From contig JACEEZ010001253.1 of NCBI GenBank assembly GCA_016584305.1, forward strand, positions 431,001 through 495,000: a DNA stretch of 64,000 nucleotides, written 5' to 3'. The position numbers and the translations under genes are program-made. The notes below the pieces were generated by a model that had not been told where the DNA came from, searched no databases, and saw only the letters and a list, made by a program, of their open reading frames with translations. Source of the DNA: Chionoecetes opilio. Its lineage: Eukaryota > Arthropoda > Malacostraca > Decapoda > Majidae. Below, piece by piece: positions 8,871-19,352 of this stretch; positions within the stretch are counted from its first letter, which is position 1, and each line of letters begins with the position of its first letter.

Positions 8871-11844
8871 ATAGTCCAGCGGATATGTGCAAAACCCTGC
8901 ATTTTTTAGTAATAACATCCAAACTTGGTACAGTGTTAAAAGATGCATATCCAACAAAAACTGGATATGGAGCCAACCAAATATAGCAATGGCGGTCATT
9001 TTGAAAAATGGCCGCCACTAAAGGCATTTTTCATTATAAATCAGGAGTTATTTCACATGCAAGCATACGTTTTGTGCCTATATCCATGTTTTAATGGATA
9101 ATAATTCCGATGGACATAAGATTGTTGAGGTAAATTTCCAATCATTAAGGTTTTAGTAGTTATTTCGAGAAAAGATGGCCGCCAATCATTTTATTTTTTG
9201 TGAGAACATATTTGTGTGTCAATTGTGTCAATACCATTGGGTTCATGGACAGATCATGCAATAAGAAATATAATGTGTTCCTATGATAGTTAAAGCCATA
9301 TTTGGTGGTATAGAGGCAGCCAGTGATAGTTTAAAGGGCAACTATTCTTACGGGACAAAGATATAATGCTTCTAAGATTCGTATATACAACTATGGGAAA
9401 TGAGAGATATATAAAGACCATACATACATACATAATCATACTCTCTCTCTCTCTCTCACACATACACACACGAATTCTCTCTCAAACACACACACACACA
9501 CACGCATTCTCTCTCAAACACAAACACACACACAAACACACACGCATTCTCTCTCAAACACACACACACACACACACACACACGCGCACACACACACACA
9601 CGCATTCTCTCTCAAAACACACACACACAGCATTCTCTCTCAAACACACACACACACAGCATTCTCTCTCAAACCACACACACACGCATTCTCTCTCTCA
9701 AAAACACACACACACCACGCATTCTCTCAAACAACACACCACACGCATTCTCTCTCAAACACACACACACACACACGCATCTCTCTCTCAAACACCACAC
9801 ACACACACACGCATTTCTCTCTCAAACACACCACACACACGCATTCTCTCAAACAACACAACACACACGCATTCTCTCTCTACATCAAACACACACACAC
9901 GCATTCTCTCTCAAACAAACACACACACACGCATTCTCTCTCAAACAAACAAACACACACACACGCATTCTCTCTCAAACACACACACACACACACGCAT
10001 TCTCTCTCTCAAACAAACACACACCATCAACACAACACACACACATTCTCTCTCAAAAACAACACACACACACGCATTCTCTCTCAAACAAACACACACA
10101 CACGCATTCTCTCTCCAAACCAACACAACACACACACACGCATTCTCCTCTCAAACACACACACACGCATTTCTCTCAAACAACACACCACACGCATTCT
10201 CTCTCAAACAAACAAACACACACACGCATTCTCTCTCTCAAACAACACACACACACCCTCTCCCACACACACACAAGCATTCTCTCTCTCAAACCACACA
10301 CACACACACACGCATTCTCTCTCTCAAACACACACACACGCATTCTCTCTCTCAAAACACAACCATCCATACACACACGCATTCTCTCTCCAAACCCAAA
10401 CACACAACACGCATTCTCTCTCTCAAACACACACACACACACACACGCATCTCTCTCTCTCAAACACTCACACACACACACACACGCATTTCTCTCTCTC
10501 AAACACTCACACACACCACACACACACACGCATTCTCTCTCTCACAAAACACAACACACACACACACACTCTCTCTCAAACACACACACACGCATTCTCT
10601 CTCAACAAACACACACACGCATTCTCTCTCAAACACACACACCACGCATTCTCTCTCTCAACACACACACCACGCATTCTCTCTCAAACACCACACACAC
10701 GCATTCTCTCTCAAACAAACACACACACACGCATTCTCTCTCAAACACTCACACACAACACACACACGCATTCTCTCTCAACAACACACACACACACGCA
10801 TTCTCTCTCAAAACACACACACACGCATTCTCTCCTCAAACAAACCACACACACGCATTCTCTCTCAAACACACACACACACGCATTCTCTCTCTCAAAC
10901 ACACACACGCGCATTCTCTCTCAAAAACACACACCACACACACACACGCATTCTCTCTCTCAAACACACACACACGCATTCTCTCTCTCAAACACACACA
11001 CACAGCATTTCTCTCTCTCAAAAACACACACACACGCATTCTCTCTCCCCAAAACACACACACGCATTCTCTCTCAACACACAACACACACACACACGCA
11101 TTCTCTCTCAAACACACACACACACGCATTTCTCTCTCTCAAACACACACACACCATTCTCTCTCAAAAACACACACACACACACGCATTCTCTCTCTCA
11201 AACACACACACACGCATTCTCTCTCAAACACACACACACGCATTCTCTCTCCTCACAAACACACACACACACGCATTCTCTCCTCTCAAAACACACACAC
11301 ACACATTCTCTCTCAAACACACACACACACACGCATTCTCTCTCAAACACACACACACATTCTCTCTCAACACACACACACGCATTCTCTCTCAAACCAC
11401 ACACACACGCATTCTCTCTCCAAACACACACACACACAACCACTTCTCTCTCAACCACACACACACACGCATTCCTCTCAAACACACACACACACACACA
11501 CACGCGCATTCTTCTCTCTCAAACACACACACATTCTCTCTCAACACACACACACACGCATTCTCGCGTGGCTCATGTCTCTCAGGACCGGCTTGACCAA
11601 TCAGAACGCTGAGATGAGTTGTGACGTCATAGGGGGAGGAGACAAAGTCACCCGCGTAATTTGAGTAGCGTCCGTGAGGTGACCAATTTTAAAATAGCTG
11701 CCATACCTACACTGAAGAATATTTTCAGTGGCTCCATATTCAAAATGGATTGCATATGCATGTTCTAACTTTGTTCCAAGTACGGTTGTTATTACTAAAA
11801 AATGCAGGGTTTGGTATATATTGTGCACATATCCGCTGGACTAT
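8871..11844. mobile_element. DNA element with about 60-bp terminal inverted repeats
   Basis: The left end (ATAGTCCAGCGGATATGTGC, then AACCCTGCATTTTTTAG) is repeated in inverse orientation at the right end, which finishes CCGCTGGACTAT at 11844. The right copy has an 11-base insertion. Weaker subterminal similarity (a GGAGCC block and the word CATTTTGAA) reaches about 150 bp inward. Flanking bases are TA on the left and AA on the right, so a target duplication is uncertain. The interior holds the CA-rich minisatellite and no transposase, so the element is non-autonomous. The superfamily is not recognised. Confidence 0.65.
9440..11560 (+). repeat. CA-rich minisatellite, ACACACGCATTCTCTCTCAAAC unit
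   Basis: About 2.1 kb of units of roughly 25-45 bp. Each has a variable (AC)n run, then GCATTCTCTCTC, then AAA. Unit length varies through the AC run, and single-base slips shift phase constantly. A 748-codon open frame (9366-11612) runs through it, rich in Thr-His and Ala-Phe-Ser-Leu, because the repeat has no stop codon in that orientation. I do not regard it as a gene. Confidence 0.9.
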
Positions 11845-11926
11845 AATGGGTGAGTGAATGGGTGGGGGGTGATGGGTAATGGGTGAGTGAATGGGTTGGG
11901 GGTGATGTGAATGGGTTGGCGTTAAT

Positions 11927-12067
11927 ACATACATTTCTACATCCATGATTTCAGGAAAGCTAGAAAGGGCTATCTGGAGAGTCTGTGTTTGGTGGGCCGA
12001 AGGCCCACCAATAGCCCTCCGCAGGAGCTAGCCAAAAAGGCCGCCCGGAGGGCGGCTTTGCGGCTAG
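11927..12067 (+). repeat. Helitron-like 3' terminal repeat, copy 3 (complete)
   Basis: Same sequence as copy 1 with a shorter inner palindrome. It ends in the GC hairpin (CCGCCCGGAGGGCGG), CTTTGCGG and CTAG at 12064-12067, then a TA run. An outer inverted pair, CTAGCC before and GGCTAG after the hairpin, extends the stem. Confidence 0.55.
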
Positions 12068-12080
12068 TATATATATATAG

Positions 12081-12495
12081 TTGATGGTTTTCAGGGCAAC
12101 ATAAACTCTCTTCTTCACATGTGTTGGGGTTTAATGAGCAACTTTTCGCCAAACTATTGGCATCATCACGCTTAAAAACATTATTACAATTAGTAAAATC
12201 TAATAAAAAAAACGTTAAAAACGAGTTATATGATAATACAATTCTATTTTCCTAAAGATAACACACAAGACAACTGGAAATTATAATGATAAGATCAATA
12301 GAGATAAATGTGTGTTATCTTTAGGAAAATATAATGTTATTCTCATATAACTCGTTTTTATTAAATTTTTGTATTAGTTTTTACATATTGTAATAATGTT
12401 TTTAGCTTGATGATGCCAGTAGTTTGGCGAAACGTTGATCATTAAACCCCAACACATGTGAAGAAGAGCGTTTATGTTGCCCTGAAAACCATCAA
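12081..12495. repeat. Palindromic repeat with about 125-bp arms
   Basis: The left arm starts TTGATGGTTTTCAGGGCAAC and the right arm ends in its complement at 12495. A second nested inverted pair (TTTTCCTAAAGATAACACAC, near 12248 and 12305) makes almost the whole unit palindromic. The right arm contains GATGATGCC and GGCGAAACGTT, words I associate with 3' regions of Penelope-like elements. The unit may therefore derive from two inverted Penelope tails; this is inference. Confidence 0.6.
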
Positions 12496-12558
12496 TGAAA
12501 CTCACCACCTCACGTTATATATAACGTGAAAACCATCAATGAAACTCACCACCTCACG

Positions 12559-12567
<9 letters not shown>
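12484..12567 (+). repeat. Direct duplication of a 40-bp segment
   Basis: The segment starting GAAAACCATCAATGAAACTC and ending CACGTTATATATA occurs at 12484-12523 and again at about 12528-12567, the second running into the TA microsatellite. It looks like local slippage at the edge of the palindromic repeat. Confidence 0.75.

Positions 12568-12652
<85 letters not shown>
12559..12652. repeat. (TA)n microsatellite
   Basis: TA dinucleotide run whose last TA (12651-12652) serves as the left target duplication of the following Tc1/mariner-like element. Confidence 0.95.
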
Positions 12653-12655
<3 letters not shown>

Positions 12656-12824
12656 TGGAAGACAGAGAAGTTGGCGGTGTCTTGCATCCGTCACGCTCCT
12701 TGACAAATTTCTTTTAATTCCCTCCCGGCGCTTCCTATGGGGAATGATTGACAAAAAAAGATGTCCGGGAACTCACTCACGGCTTTGACTTCCTGCTTGC
12801 AATTTTTCAAATCATTAATCATTA

Positions 12825-13070
12825 ATGGGCAGTGACCAGAACATATTGCTTCTTATCGTCACTCCCGGCTCGATTTCCCAAAACGTCACCAAAACATTTC
12901 GGGAAAGTGTTTTCGCTCAGTTGGATATGGGGTCTAAGCCACAGTTGACTGCAGACCAGATCACCCGTATTAACAGCTTAAATAAGATCGGTTTTAGTTC
13001 AAAAAAAATTGTGAGGGAGACTGGGTTACTCAACGAATGGTTGAGCGGTGGGTTAAGAAATTTTGAGACT
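12825..13070 (+). pseudogene. Tc1/mariner transposase N-terminal fragment, left arm
   Basis: A 96-codon frame contains LTADQITRINSLNKIGFSSK and KIVRETGLL, a helix-turn-helix of the Tc1/mariner DNA-binding type that would bind the terminal repeats. Similarity stops near residue 80, where the palindrome arm ends. No DDE catalytic region exists in the element. Confidence 0.6.
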
Positions 13071-13237
13071 ACGGATGTAACGAGACACGCTCCTTACACA
13101 CACTGTACCCAGTAACTGTGGGTTTATTGACTTTATTTTTCTTGCTGTTTTGATAGGAGATTTTACTAGCTGTCTTTTGATAATATTCAAAGTTTTCTTT
13201 GAAACTTTTTTTTTGCGTCCAGGACAAGACAAGTGCG

Positions 13238-13543
13238 TTAAACTTTCAGCAGTTGGAGAGTCTCGCGATTTCTTAACCCACCGCTCAACCTTTCGTTGAG
13301 TAACCCGGTCTCCCTCACAATTTCTTTTGAACTAAAACCGATCGTATATAAGCTGTGAATACGGGTGATCTGGTCTGCAGTCAACTGTGGCTTAGACCCC
13401 ATACCCAACTGAGCGAAAACACTTTCCCGAAATGTTTTGGTGACGTTTTGGAAAATCGAGCCGGGAGTGACGATAAGAAGCAATATGTCCTGGTTACTGC
13501 CCATTAACCCGTAAAGCGCAGCTATGCCCATTTGGTCACTCAC
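13238..13543 (-). pseudogene. Tc1/mariner transposase N-terminal fragment, right arm
   Basis: Inverted twin of the left-arm fragment, with LTADQITRIHSLYTIGFSSK and EIVRETGLL in frame. A few residues differ from the left arm (Tyr for Asn, Glu for Lys), so the arms have diverged since the duplication. The upstream part of the frame runs into the inserted MITE at 13508. Confidence 0.6.
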
Positions 13544-13993
13544 TAAGAAAACGCGAGTATGCCCAATTGGGCGGCCGCCAAATTCAAAAGGGTGGGCTAA
13601 TTTTTCGGCCGGTGAAATCTGGCAACTCTACTTTACCTGAGAATGACCCAGGGGTCACACATAGGCTCAGTGACCCAGTGACCAGCATGGAAGGTGAAGG
13701 TGCTGACAGGTCTCTCCCTATCGCGAGCAGAGAGATTAGAGAGGAAGACCCTTGCGGCCTGTTTTCTGTGAACGAGCTGTACCATGGATTCCATAAACCT
13801 CAACGCTCTTCATCTTGCAAGTACAATCATATAATAACCACAAGACTTTAGCAAAAAAAATATTTTTAGCGGTTGCACAAATATATGGCAAATACATTGA
13901 TGCACATTCAAGTTTGTTTAGCGACTATAAGAATTCTGGCAAAAGTCCCGCGTACACAGAGATATTGTCACACAGGTATCCGCAGTTTACGGG
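13508..13993. mobile_element. piggyBac-like MITE with TTAA target site
   Basis: Flanked by TTAA at 13504-13507 and 13994-13997. The ends are CCCGTAAA and its complement TTTACGGG, continuing imperfectly (GCGCAG against CTGCGG). TTAA targets and CCC-starting termini are the piggyBac signature. The insertion splits the right arm of the Tc1/mariner-like palindrome, whose left arm shows the empty site (CATTAATGGGC at about 12822). A 94-codon open frame (13567-13851) inside shows no recognised domain. Confidence 0.75.
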
Positions 13994-14171
13994 TTAATGA
14001 CTAATGATTTGAATAAGTGCAAGCAGAAAGTCAAGGCCGTGAGTGAGTTCCCAGACATATTTTTTTTTCAATCATTCCCCATAGGAAGCGCCGGGAGTGA
14101 ATTAAAAGAAATTTGTCAAGGAGCGTGATGGATGCAAGACACCGCCAACTTCTCTGTCTTCCACTGTACAC

Positions 14172-14174
<3 letters not shown>

Positions 14175-14254
<80 letters not shown>

Positions 14255-14262
14255 ATATATTT
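14175..14262. repeat. (TA)n microsatellite
   Basis: TA run right of the Tc1/mariner-like element. It abuts what appears to be the 3' end of the Penelope-like element. Confidence 0.95.
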
Positions 14263-14264
14263 AA

Positions 14265-14556
14265 AGTTCATATATACGGGCAGGAGATTTTCTCTGAGAC
14301 AGATTTCGTTATCAAGTGATAGCTAGTTCAGCGTTTATTATCTTTTTCAAGATATTTTCTCTTTTTCTTAAGAGTGTTGTCTTATTCTTTTAAGTGATCA
14401 ATTTTATGACTTCGCCGTAGCTGGTCATTTTGCTGTATCGCGATTTCGGGTCATAAACCCTTCTTCAGCAGCGTGTGGAGATATGTTTTCTCCTCAGATG
14501 TAGAGGTGAGCATGATTTAGGTGCAGCGTGAGGCGCTACTTAGGGAGGAGTCTGGC
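14265..14556 (-). other. Penelope-like element 3' end, separated part
   Basis: Reading the minus strand from 14549 downward, the sequence continues the Penelope-like C-terminus after the foldback insertion, reaches a stop within a few codons, and then shows a 3' non-coding region with TGAAGAAGGGTTTATGACCC followed by CGAAATCGCG. That resembles the tails of Penelope-like elements. The duplicated target GTCTGGC lies at 14550-14556. Assignment rests on continuity across the foldback element. Confidence 0.55.
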
Positions 14557-15963
14557 CGTGGCCACCGAGATGACAAGGCCTGATGCATCGCCCGTGACGT
14601 CACACCATGTAGATCCCACCCGCTCCGCTCCCCGTACAAGTTTACCTACCTAATATAATGTTTATCAGTATAAAAGATATACTGTTATCTTCGGAAATGT
14701 TTGTTCTATAATATTACCAAATAAAAAATCGTAAAAACACACAAAAGAAATGCCATTATGAGACTTTCAAGAAATATGCATTAACTTAAATTCTTCGCCA
14801 TTTAATATTTTGCTCGAAAACGTTTTACATGGAGAATATCAATAGAAGCGGAATTTAATTAGCTTTCCATTGATATATTTCGTTTAGTCATAAATGAATT
14901 AGCAGTATGCATAAATTAGCGTTAACTAAATATTAAAAATCATGAAATCGGGTAATTTCCTACCTAATATATGTTTATCAGTATAAAAGATATACTGTTA
15001 TCTTTGGAAATGTTTGTTCTATAATAATATCAAATAAAAAACTGTAAAACACACAAAATAAATGCCATTATGAGACTTTCAAGAAATATGCATGAACTAA
15101 ACTCTTCGCCATTTAATATTTTGCGTGAAAACGTTTTGCATGGAGAACATCAATAGAGGCGGAATCGCATTAGCTTTCCATTGATATATTTCCTTTTCTG
15201 ATAAATGAATTAGAACCATACATAAATTAGCGTTAACTAAATAAATAACCGTATCAATCGGGAAATATTACCCGATTTCATGATGTTATTTACTTAGTTA
15301 ACGCTAATTTATGCATGCTGCTAATTCATTTATCAGAAAAGGAAATATATCAATGAAAAGCTAATTAAATTCCGCTTCTATTGACTTTCTCCATATAAAA
15401 AGTTTTTCGCAAAATATTAAATGGTTCATGCATATTTCTTGAAAGTCTCATAATGGCATTTATTTTGTGTGTTTTACGGTTTTTTATTTGATAATATTAT
15501 AGAACAAACATTTCCAAAGATAACAGTATATCTTTTATACTGATAAACATATATTAGGTAGGAAATTACCCGATTTCATGATTTTTAATATTTAGTTAAC
15601 GCTAATTTATGCATGCTGCTAATTCATTTATGACTAAACGAAATATATCAATGGAAAGCTAATTAAATTCCGCTTCTATTGATATTCGCCATGTAAAACG
15701 TTTTCAAGCAAAATATTAAATGGCGAAGAGTTTAAGTTAATGCATATTTCTTGAAAGTCTCATAATGGCATTTCTTTTGTGTGTTTTACGATTTTTTATT
15801 TGATAATATTATAGAACAAACATTTCCGGAGATAACAGTATATCTTTTATACTGATAAACATTATATTAGGTAGGTAAACTTGTACGGGGAGCGGAGCGG
15901 GTGGGATCTACATGGTGTGACGTCACGGGCGATGCATCAGGCCTTGTCATCTCGGTGGCCACG
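14557..15963. mobile_element. Foldback element, about 700-bp arms, 7-bp duplication
   Basis: The 1407-bp element reads CGTGGCCACC inward from both ends and is flanked by GTCTGGC at 14550-14556 and 15964-15970. The outer 85 bp are GC-rich (ATGCATCGCCCGTGACGTCA). Inside are four AT-rich modules of about 300 bp: two direct (about 14643-14942 and 14961-15260) and two inverted (about 15262-15560 and 15561-15860). Each module contains ATGCCATTATGAGACTTTC and GCGTTAACTAAAT. No ORF is present. It interrupts the Penelope-like gene. The module type recurs at 19353-20508. Confidence 0.8.
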
Positions 15964-15976
15964 GTCTGGCGGCCTC

Positions 15977-17083
15977 GCGTGTGAATGGGCGACGCTGATT
16001 GGTTGATGACTTCTGCTCCTCCTTGCTTTGCGTCTCTGCGGATTGGATATCGCTAGCCGTTTTTCTGCTCATGCTTGGGAGAAGTTGTAGGTCGTATGCT
16101 TGTACGTTAAGCTTGGGATTGATATCTTTTATGTACAGTGCTTCTAAGATTGGAAGTCACCGTACATCTACGCACATGTCGACCATTTCTGTATATTCTT
16201 CAAAAAAAAATTTTGTGATGGTGATGCCGTGTTTTTCTAATAGGTGACTTTTTGGGGCTCCGGAAGTTAAGTGGCAAGTAAGGCGTCGCGACAGCTTCGT
16301 TGTCGACATGCTGATGTAGGAGGAGGGGAGGACTTCACAGTTTCCTCGTTTGCACGTGATCCTATATACGACATGGGACTTTTGGATTGTCTCTTTCGTC
16401 TGGCTTGGGCTGTTTCGGAGAAGAAGGTTGCTGGTTTTCTTGTTCCTGTAATATATTTGTAGTTTTATTCCTCTCTCTGGGTCAGTAGGTTTCACATTAC
16501 GGTTGACGATTTGTGATATTATTCTTGCTTCTTCCTGGTAAGCGGTGGAGAAGAAAGCCCGGTCAAAAATAGTAATGTCTTTGCTCTTTTCTTTGGCGTT
16601 AGGATTGCACCAGGTTTCCAAAATTTTCTTGGTCTGACAGTTGATATCTCTTTCACAGAAGCCGTTGTTGATGAGGACTTGAGTAGATCGCTCGATTTCT
16701 TTGTGCACGAGTTGCCACGTACTACAGTGTGTGAGAGCTCTTCTAATATAAGCGCCGATGGTCGAGTCCTTATATCGCTGCGGGCATTCACTTTTTCCGT
16801 TGAGGCAGTACCCGGGGTTCGTTAGCTTCACGTAGACATTTGTGTTGAATGATTCTTCTTGTTGCGTTACGAGGACGTCTAAAAATGGCATTGATTTGTC
16901 TGAGCTGCTTTCTATGGTGAAGGTGAGGCCTGAATTATCTTGTAGGCAGAGCTTCAGCTGTTCTGCTTCATAGTGACTCTTCGTTTTGACGAAAATGTCA
17001 TCGATGTAGCGGCAATATATGTCGGGTTTGTTTATTTTCCTAAATACCTCTTCTATGCCGCCCATGGAAAAGTTTGCCAGCAA
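15977..17083 (-). pseudogene. Penelope-like element: RT C-terminus plus GIY-YIG endonuclease
   Basis: The 308-codon frame (16157-17083) begins inside the reverse transcriptase (LANFSMGGIEEVF), with the catalytic box YCRYIDDIFV and FLDVLV. It ends in a GIY-YIG nuclease region (VVYRITCKRGNC then SSYISMSTTKLSRRL). The canonical YIG has become YIS. Coding continues to about 15977 in another frame (ILEALYIKDINPKLN, the expected end of the nuclease domain), so there is a frameshift near 16150-16165 and a TGA just after it. Penelope-like elements combine these two domains. This copy is truncated at about 17085 and is not active. Confidence 0.85.
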
Positions 17084-17392
17084 TACTTACAGGTAATATT
17101 TTTTTCATTCATCAAAATAACTTGAAACATGCATATACTATTCACATTATCATAGTTGTAATACATCGAAAATTTAGATTTTTCCGTTTGCATTTTTAAA
17201 AACCACCGGACGGTCCCCTTCAGATTATCATAGTAATGGCTGAATACTTTACTTACTTTGAAGTTATTGGCCTCTCTACATACTTCAGAGGTTTTGCCTA
17301 TTTATAGGTGTGTGTATAAAAAATATATAATGTTATGAGACATCTGGAATATGATAGAAAATAACTGTGAACAAAGACAAAAAAATAGTTAC
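17084..17392. other. Dynein downstream intron, flank of donor site
   Basis: AT-rich non-coding sequence between the truncated Penelope-like element and the dynein exon. On the minus strand it starts with the donor GTAACT at 17392-17387. Nothing else is recognised. Confidence 0.6.
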
Positions 17393-17549
17393 CCTTAGCT
17401 CTTGAATGCCATAGTCTTTGGTGAGGGTGATCTGGAATACTTCAAGGCCAGAGATAAATGCTGCGAGACGTGCCAAGGATTGCTTGCCAGAGCCTCCAAC
17501 TCCCACAAGAAGTGCATTTCCTCTGGGACACTCCAGAATGCGGTTGATC
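17393..17549 (-). CDS. Axonemal dynein heavy chain exon (AAA4 P-loop)
   Basis: The 157-nt minus-strand exon encodes [19 protein letters not shown] and continues [20 protein letters not shown] and [13 protein letters not shown]. The Walker A motif GVGGSGKQS and the following residues match the AAA4 module of dynein heavy chains, closest as I recall to the outer-arm beta type (DNAH9/11/17 group). This is the ATP-binding part of the motor that drives ciliary and flagellar bending. The exon is bounded by acceptor CACTTAG/G and donor AGG/GTAACT. The first base completes the Arg codon split with the exon at 42495. The frame is open with no damage, so the gene looks functional. Confidence 0.9.
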
Positions 17550-18009
17550 CTAAGTGCAATTTACAATATGGAGCAAAATACGGATTTTTCATGGATTACT
17601 ATCAATATCAGACTGATAAAGCCTTATACTAGGTATAAAAACACTAAAAAGATATATATGCATAATATAAGACACTCCTGTAAAAATTGACGATTGTTAT
17701 AATGAACTATGAAAACCTTGAAATATATTCTTATCTTTGAATTAGTTAAATTGCATGGTTGGCTGAATAAACTAAAAACATTACGAACTAAGATATTGCC
17801 AAAAAATAGCTTCTAAAGTATAATATCAACTGACAGATGGAATGAGGATGAGGTGATGTTGTTAACTAGGAACATCCACGATTTTCAGACTACGTAAAAA
17901 AAATGCACATTTAAAGACAAAGCATGATCTTGACTCAAATCATGTACACATAAGGTAGACTTTTTTTTTTTCTGTTTAACGTCAGCTTTTCTCATAATCT
18001 TATGAGGTT

Positions 18010-19190
18010 AGATGGACGATGATACGCTTCCAACTATTTCAAACCGCTGCCTCTACTTATTCAAGGCCCAATGCTGCCTGATTATCTTCAACACACTGCC
18101 TGCATGTCTTCCTTGGCCTGCCCGGTGGACGGCGACCTGGCACTTCCACTCAAACAGCTCTCCCCAATACCTCCCCACCTTCTCTCCTCTTCACGTGCCC
18201 AAACCACCTCAATCGCCTTACTCTCAGTACTGTACTGAGCTCCTTCAATCAACATTTTCTTGCCACCTCTTCACTGGACACTTTATCTCTCCATGTGATC
18301 CCAGTCATATACAGTACCTCAACATTCTCCGATCACAACCAAACAACACATCCTTCAACTTCTTCGTCAAAGCCCATGTTTCAGAACCATACAGCAATAC
18401 TGAACTTATACATGCTTCAAATACTCTTCCTCTGTTTTTCAAAGGAATACTCTTGTTTATCAGCAGTCCCGCTATCTCTCTCCACTTCATCCATGTAGTT
18501 ACTACCCGTGTTCTTACTGCTCTATCTACTCCACTATCATTATCTAACATGGCATCAACAAAACAAAACTGTTTCACTTCTTATATTACATCACCATTCA
18601 CTTATATAGTTTCTACCTCTTCCTCTTCTGGCGGACACCCCATCCGGTGATTCTTCTTACACACACTGGACAACAGTAATCTACCACCCAATTCAGATTT
18701 CCTAGTCCCGAACATCTTTTATGGCACCACTTGTCACATTCTTTGAAACGAATAGTGTTTACTCCTTCTTCACTACCGCAAACTCCACAGGGAAACCTTC
18801 CCACATGAATATTTTGTTATATTTTCTTGCCTGTTTCCATAATATTCGTCTTGGACATATTCACCTTCAAACCTCTAATATCTATTGCTTGCTCCCAATC
18901 TATATAATTATATCCTCTCAATTTCCTCCTTTGTCTCCGCTGTCAAGACTAAATCATCTGCATATAGCAGTTCCTATGGATTTCCTGTGCTGCATTTATC
19001 TGTGGAGGCGCCTCATCCATCACTACCACAAACAAAATAGGACTGAGGACATAGCTTTGATGCAACCCCACACCCATCTAAAAGTCATCTGATGTTCTTT
19101 CAGTTACTCTCACCCTTGATCTCGACCATTCAATTCATACAGTGCCATTACCAACCTTACAAACCTCTCCGGTACCTTTTGTCTTCGTAA
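18010..19190 (-). pseudogene. Non-LTR retrotransposon fragment with C-terminal RT region and Cys-rich finger
   Basis: On the minus strand, 19150-18810 gives broken frames with IDIRGLKVNMSKTNIMETGK (RT thumb side). Then 18804-18613 encodes FPCGVCGSEEGVNTIRFK, CDKWCHKRCSGL and CPVCVRR, a Cys/His finger. Then 18577-18305 encodes RVFEACISSVLLYGSETWAL and TKKLKDVLFGCDRRMLRY, the conserved region after the RT. Frameshifts separate the pieces, and the catalytic DD box lies in a damaged part. The plus-strand 212-codon frame over the same bases is a shadow. Confidence 0.7.
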
Positions 19191-19224
19191 CAACAACTAA
19201 GTAGACACTCACACACACACATAA

Positions 19225-19352
19225 GGTAACCCATAAAAGATTGTTGTGGAAACTGGAATACGAAGGAGGACTGGATGGGAATGTCCTGAAATGGACGAAG
19301 GACTACCTAAAAGGAAGACAGATGATGACAACCGCAAAGACTACTTACTCTA
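19225..19352 (+). pseudogene. Non-LTR RT fragment, 5' piece
   Basis: Encodes LLWKLEYEGGLDGNVLKWTK and DYLKGRQMMTTAKTTYS, the RT segment before the GVPQGS box. The frame stops exactly where the second foldback element begins (TATACTGGAC at 19351). The continuation is at 20511. Confidence 0.75.

Larger units (their letters stand above)
8296..12067 (+). mobile_element. Helitron-like composite repeat
   Basis: Bounded by TA runs on both sides. It opens with a GCGAAAGTGTGTG(TCTG)n block (8298-8335), continues through a 30-bp minisatellite (8520-8745) and a terminal-repeat copy (8747-8870), and closes with a second terminal-repeat copy ending in hairpin and CTAG at 12067. A DNA element with long inverted repeats (8871-11844) interrupts it. 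After subtraction about 800 bp remain, a plausible non-autonomous element. The boundaries are inferred from the two TA flanks and the CTAG end; no helicase is present. Confidence 0.4.
12653..14166. mobile_element. Tc1/mariner-like palindromic element
   Basis: Starts CAGTGGAAGACAGAGAAG and ends CTTCTCTGTCTTCCACTG, flanked by TA at 12651-12652 and 14167-14168, as in Tc1/mariner elements. The arms are unusually long. Bases 12653-13060 are repeated in inverse order by 14166-13996 and then by 13505-13250, with a separate 486-bp insertion at 13508-13993 in the right arm. Both arms encode the same start of a transposase, so this is a head-to-head rearranged copy with the catalytic domain lost. Confidence 0.8.

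Noticed and set aside
9440..11560. CRISPR-like regular array
   Set aside because: Unit lengths and spacers are irregular low-complexity AC runs, the genome is eukaryotic and there are no cas genes.
9366..11612. 748-codon open frame
   Set aside because: It is the stop-free phase of a CA-rich minisatellite. Composition is Thr-His and Ala-Phe-Ser-Leu only, with no conserved domain, and unit lengths are not multiples of three.
18012..18650. 212-codon plus-strand frame
   Set aside because: Shadow of the minus-strand retrotransposon C-terminus and Cys-rich finger, which carry recognisable motifs.
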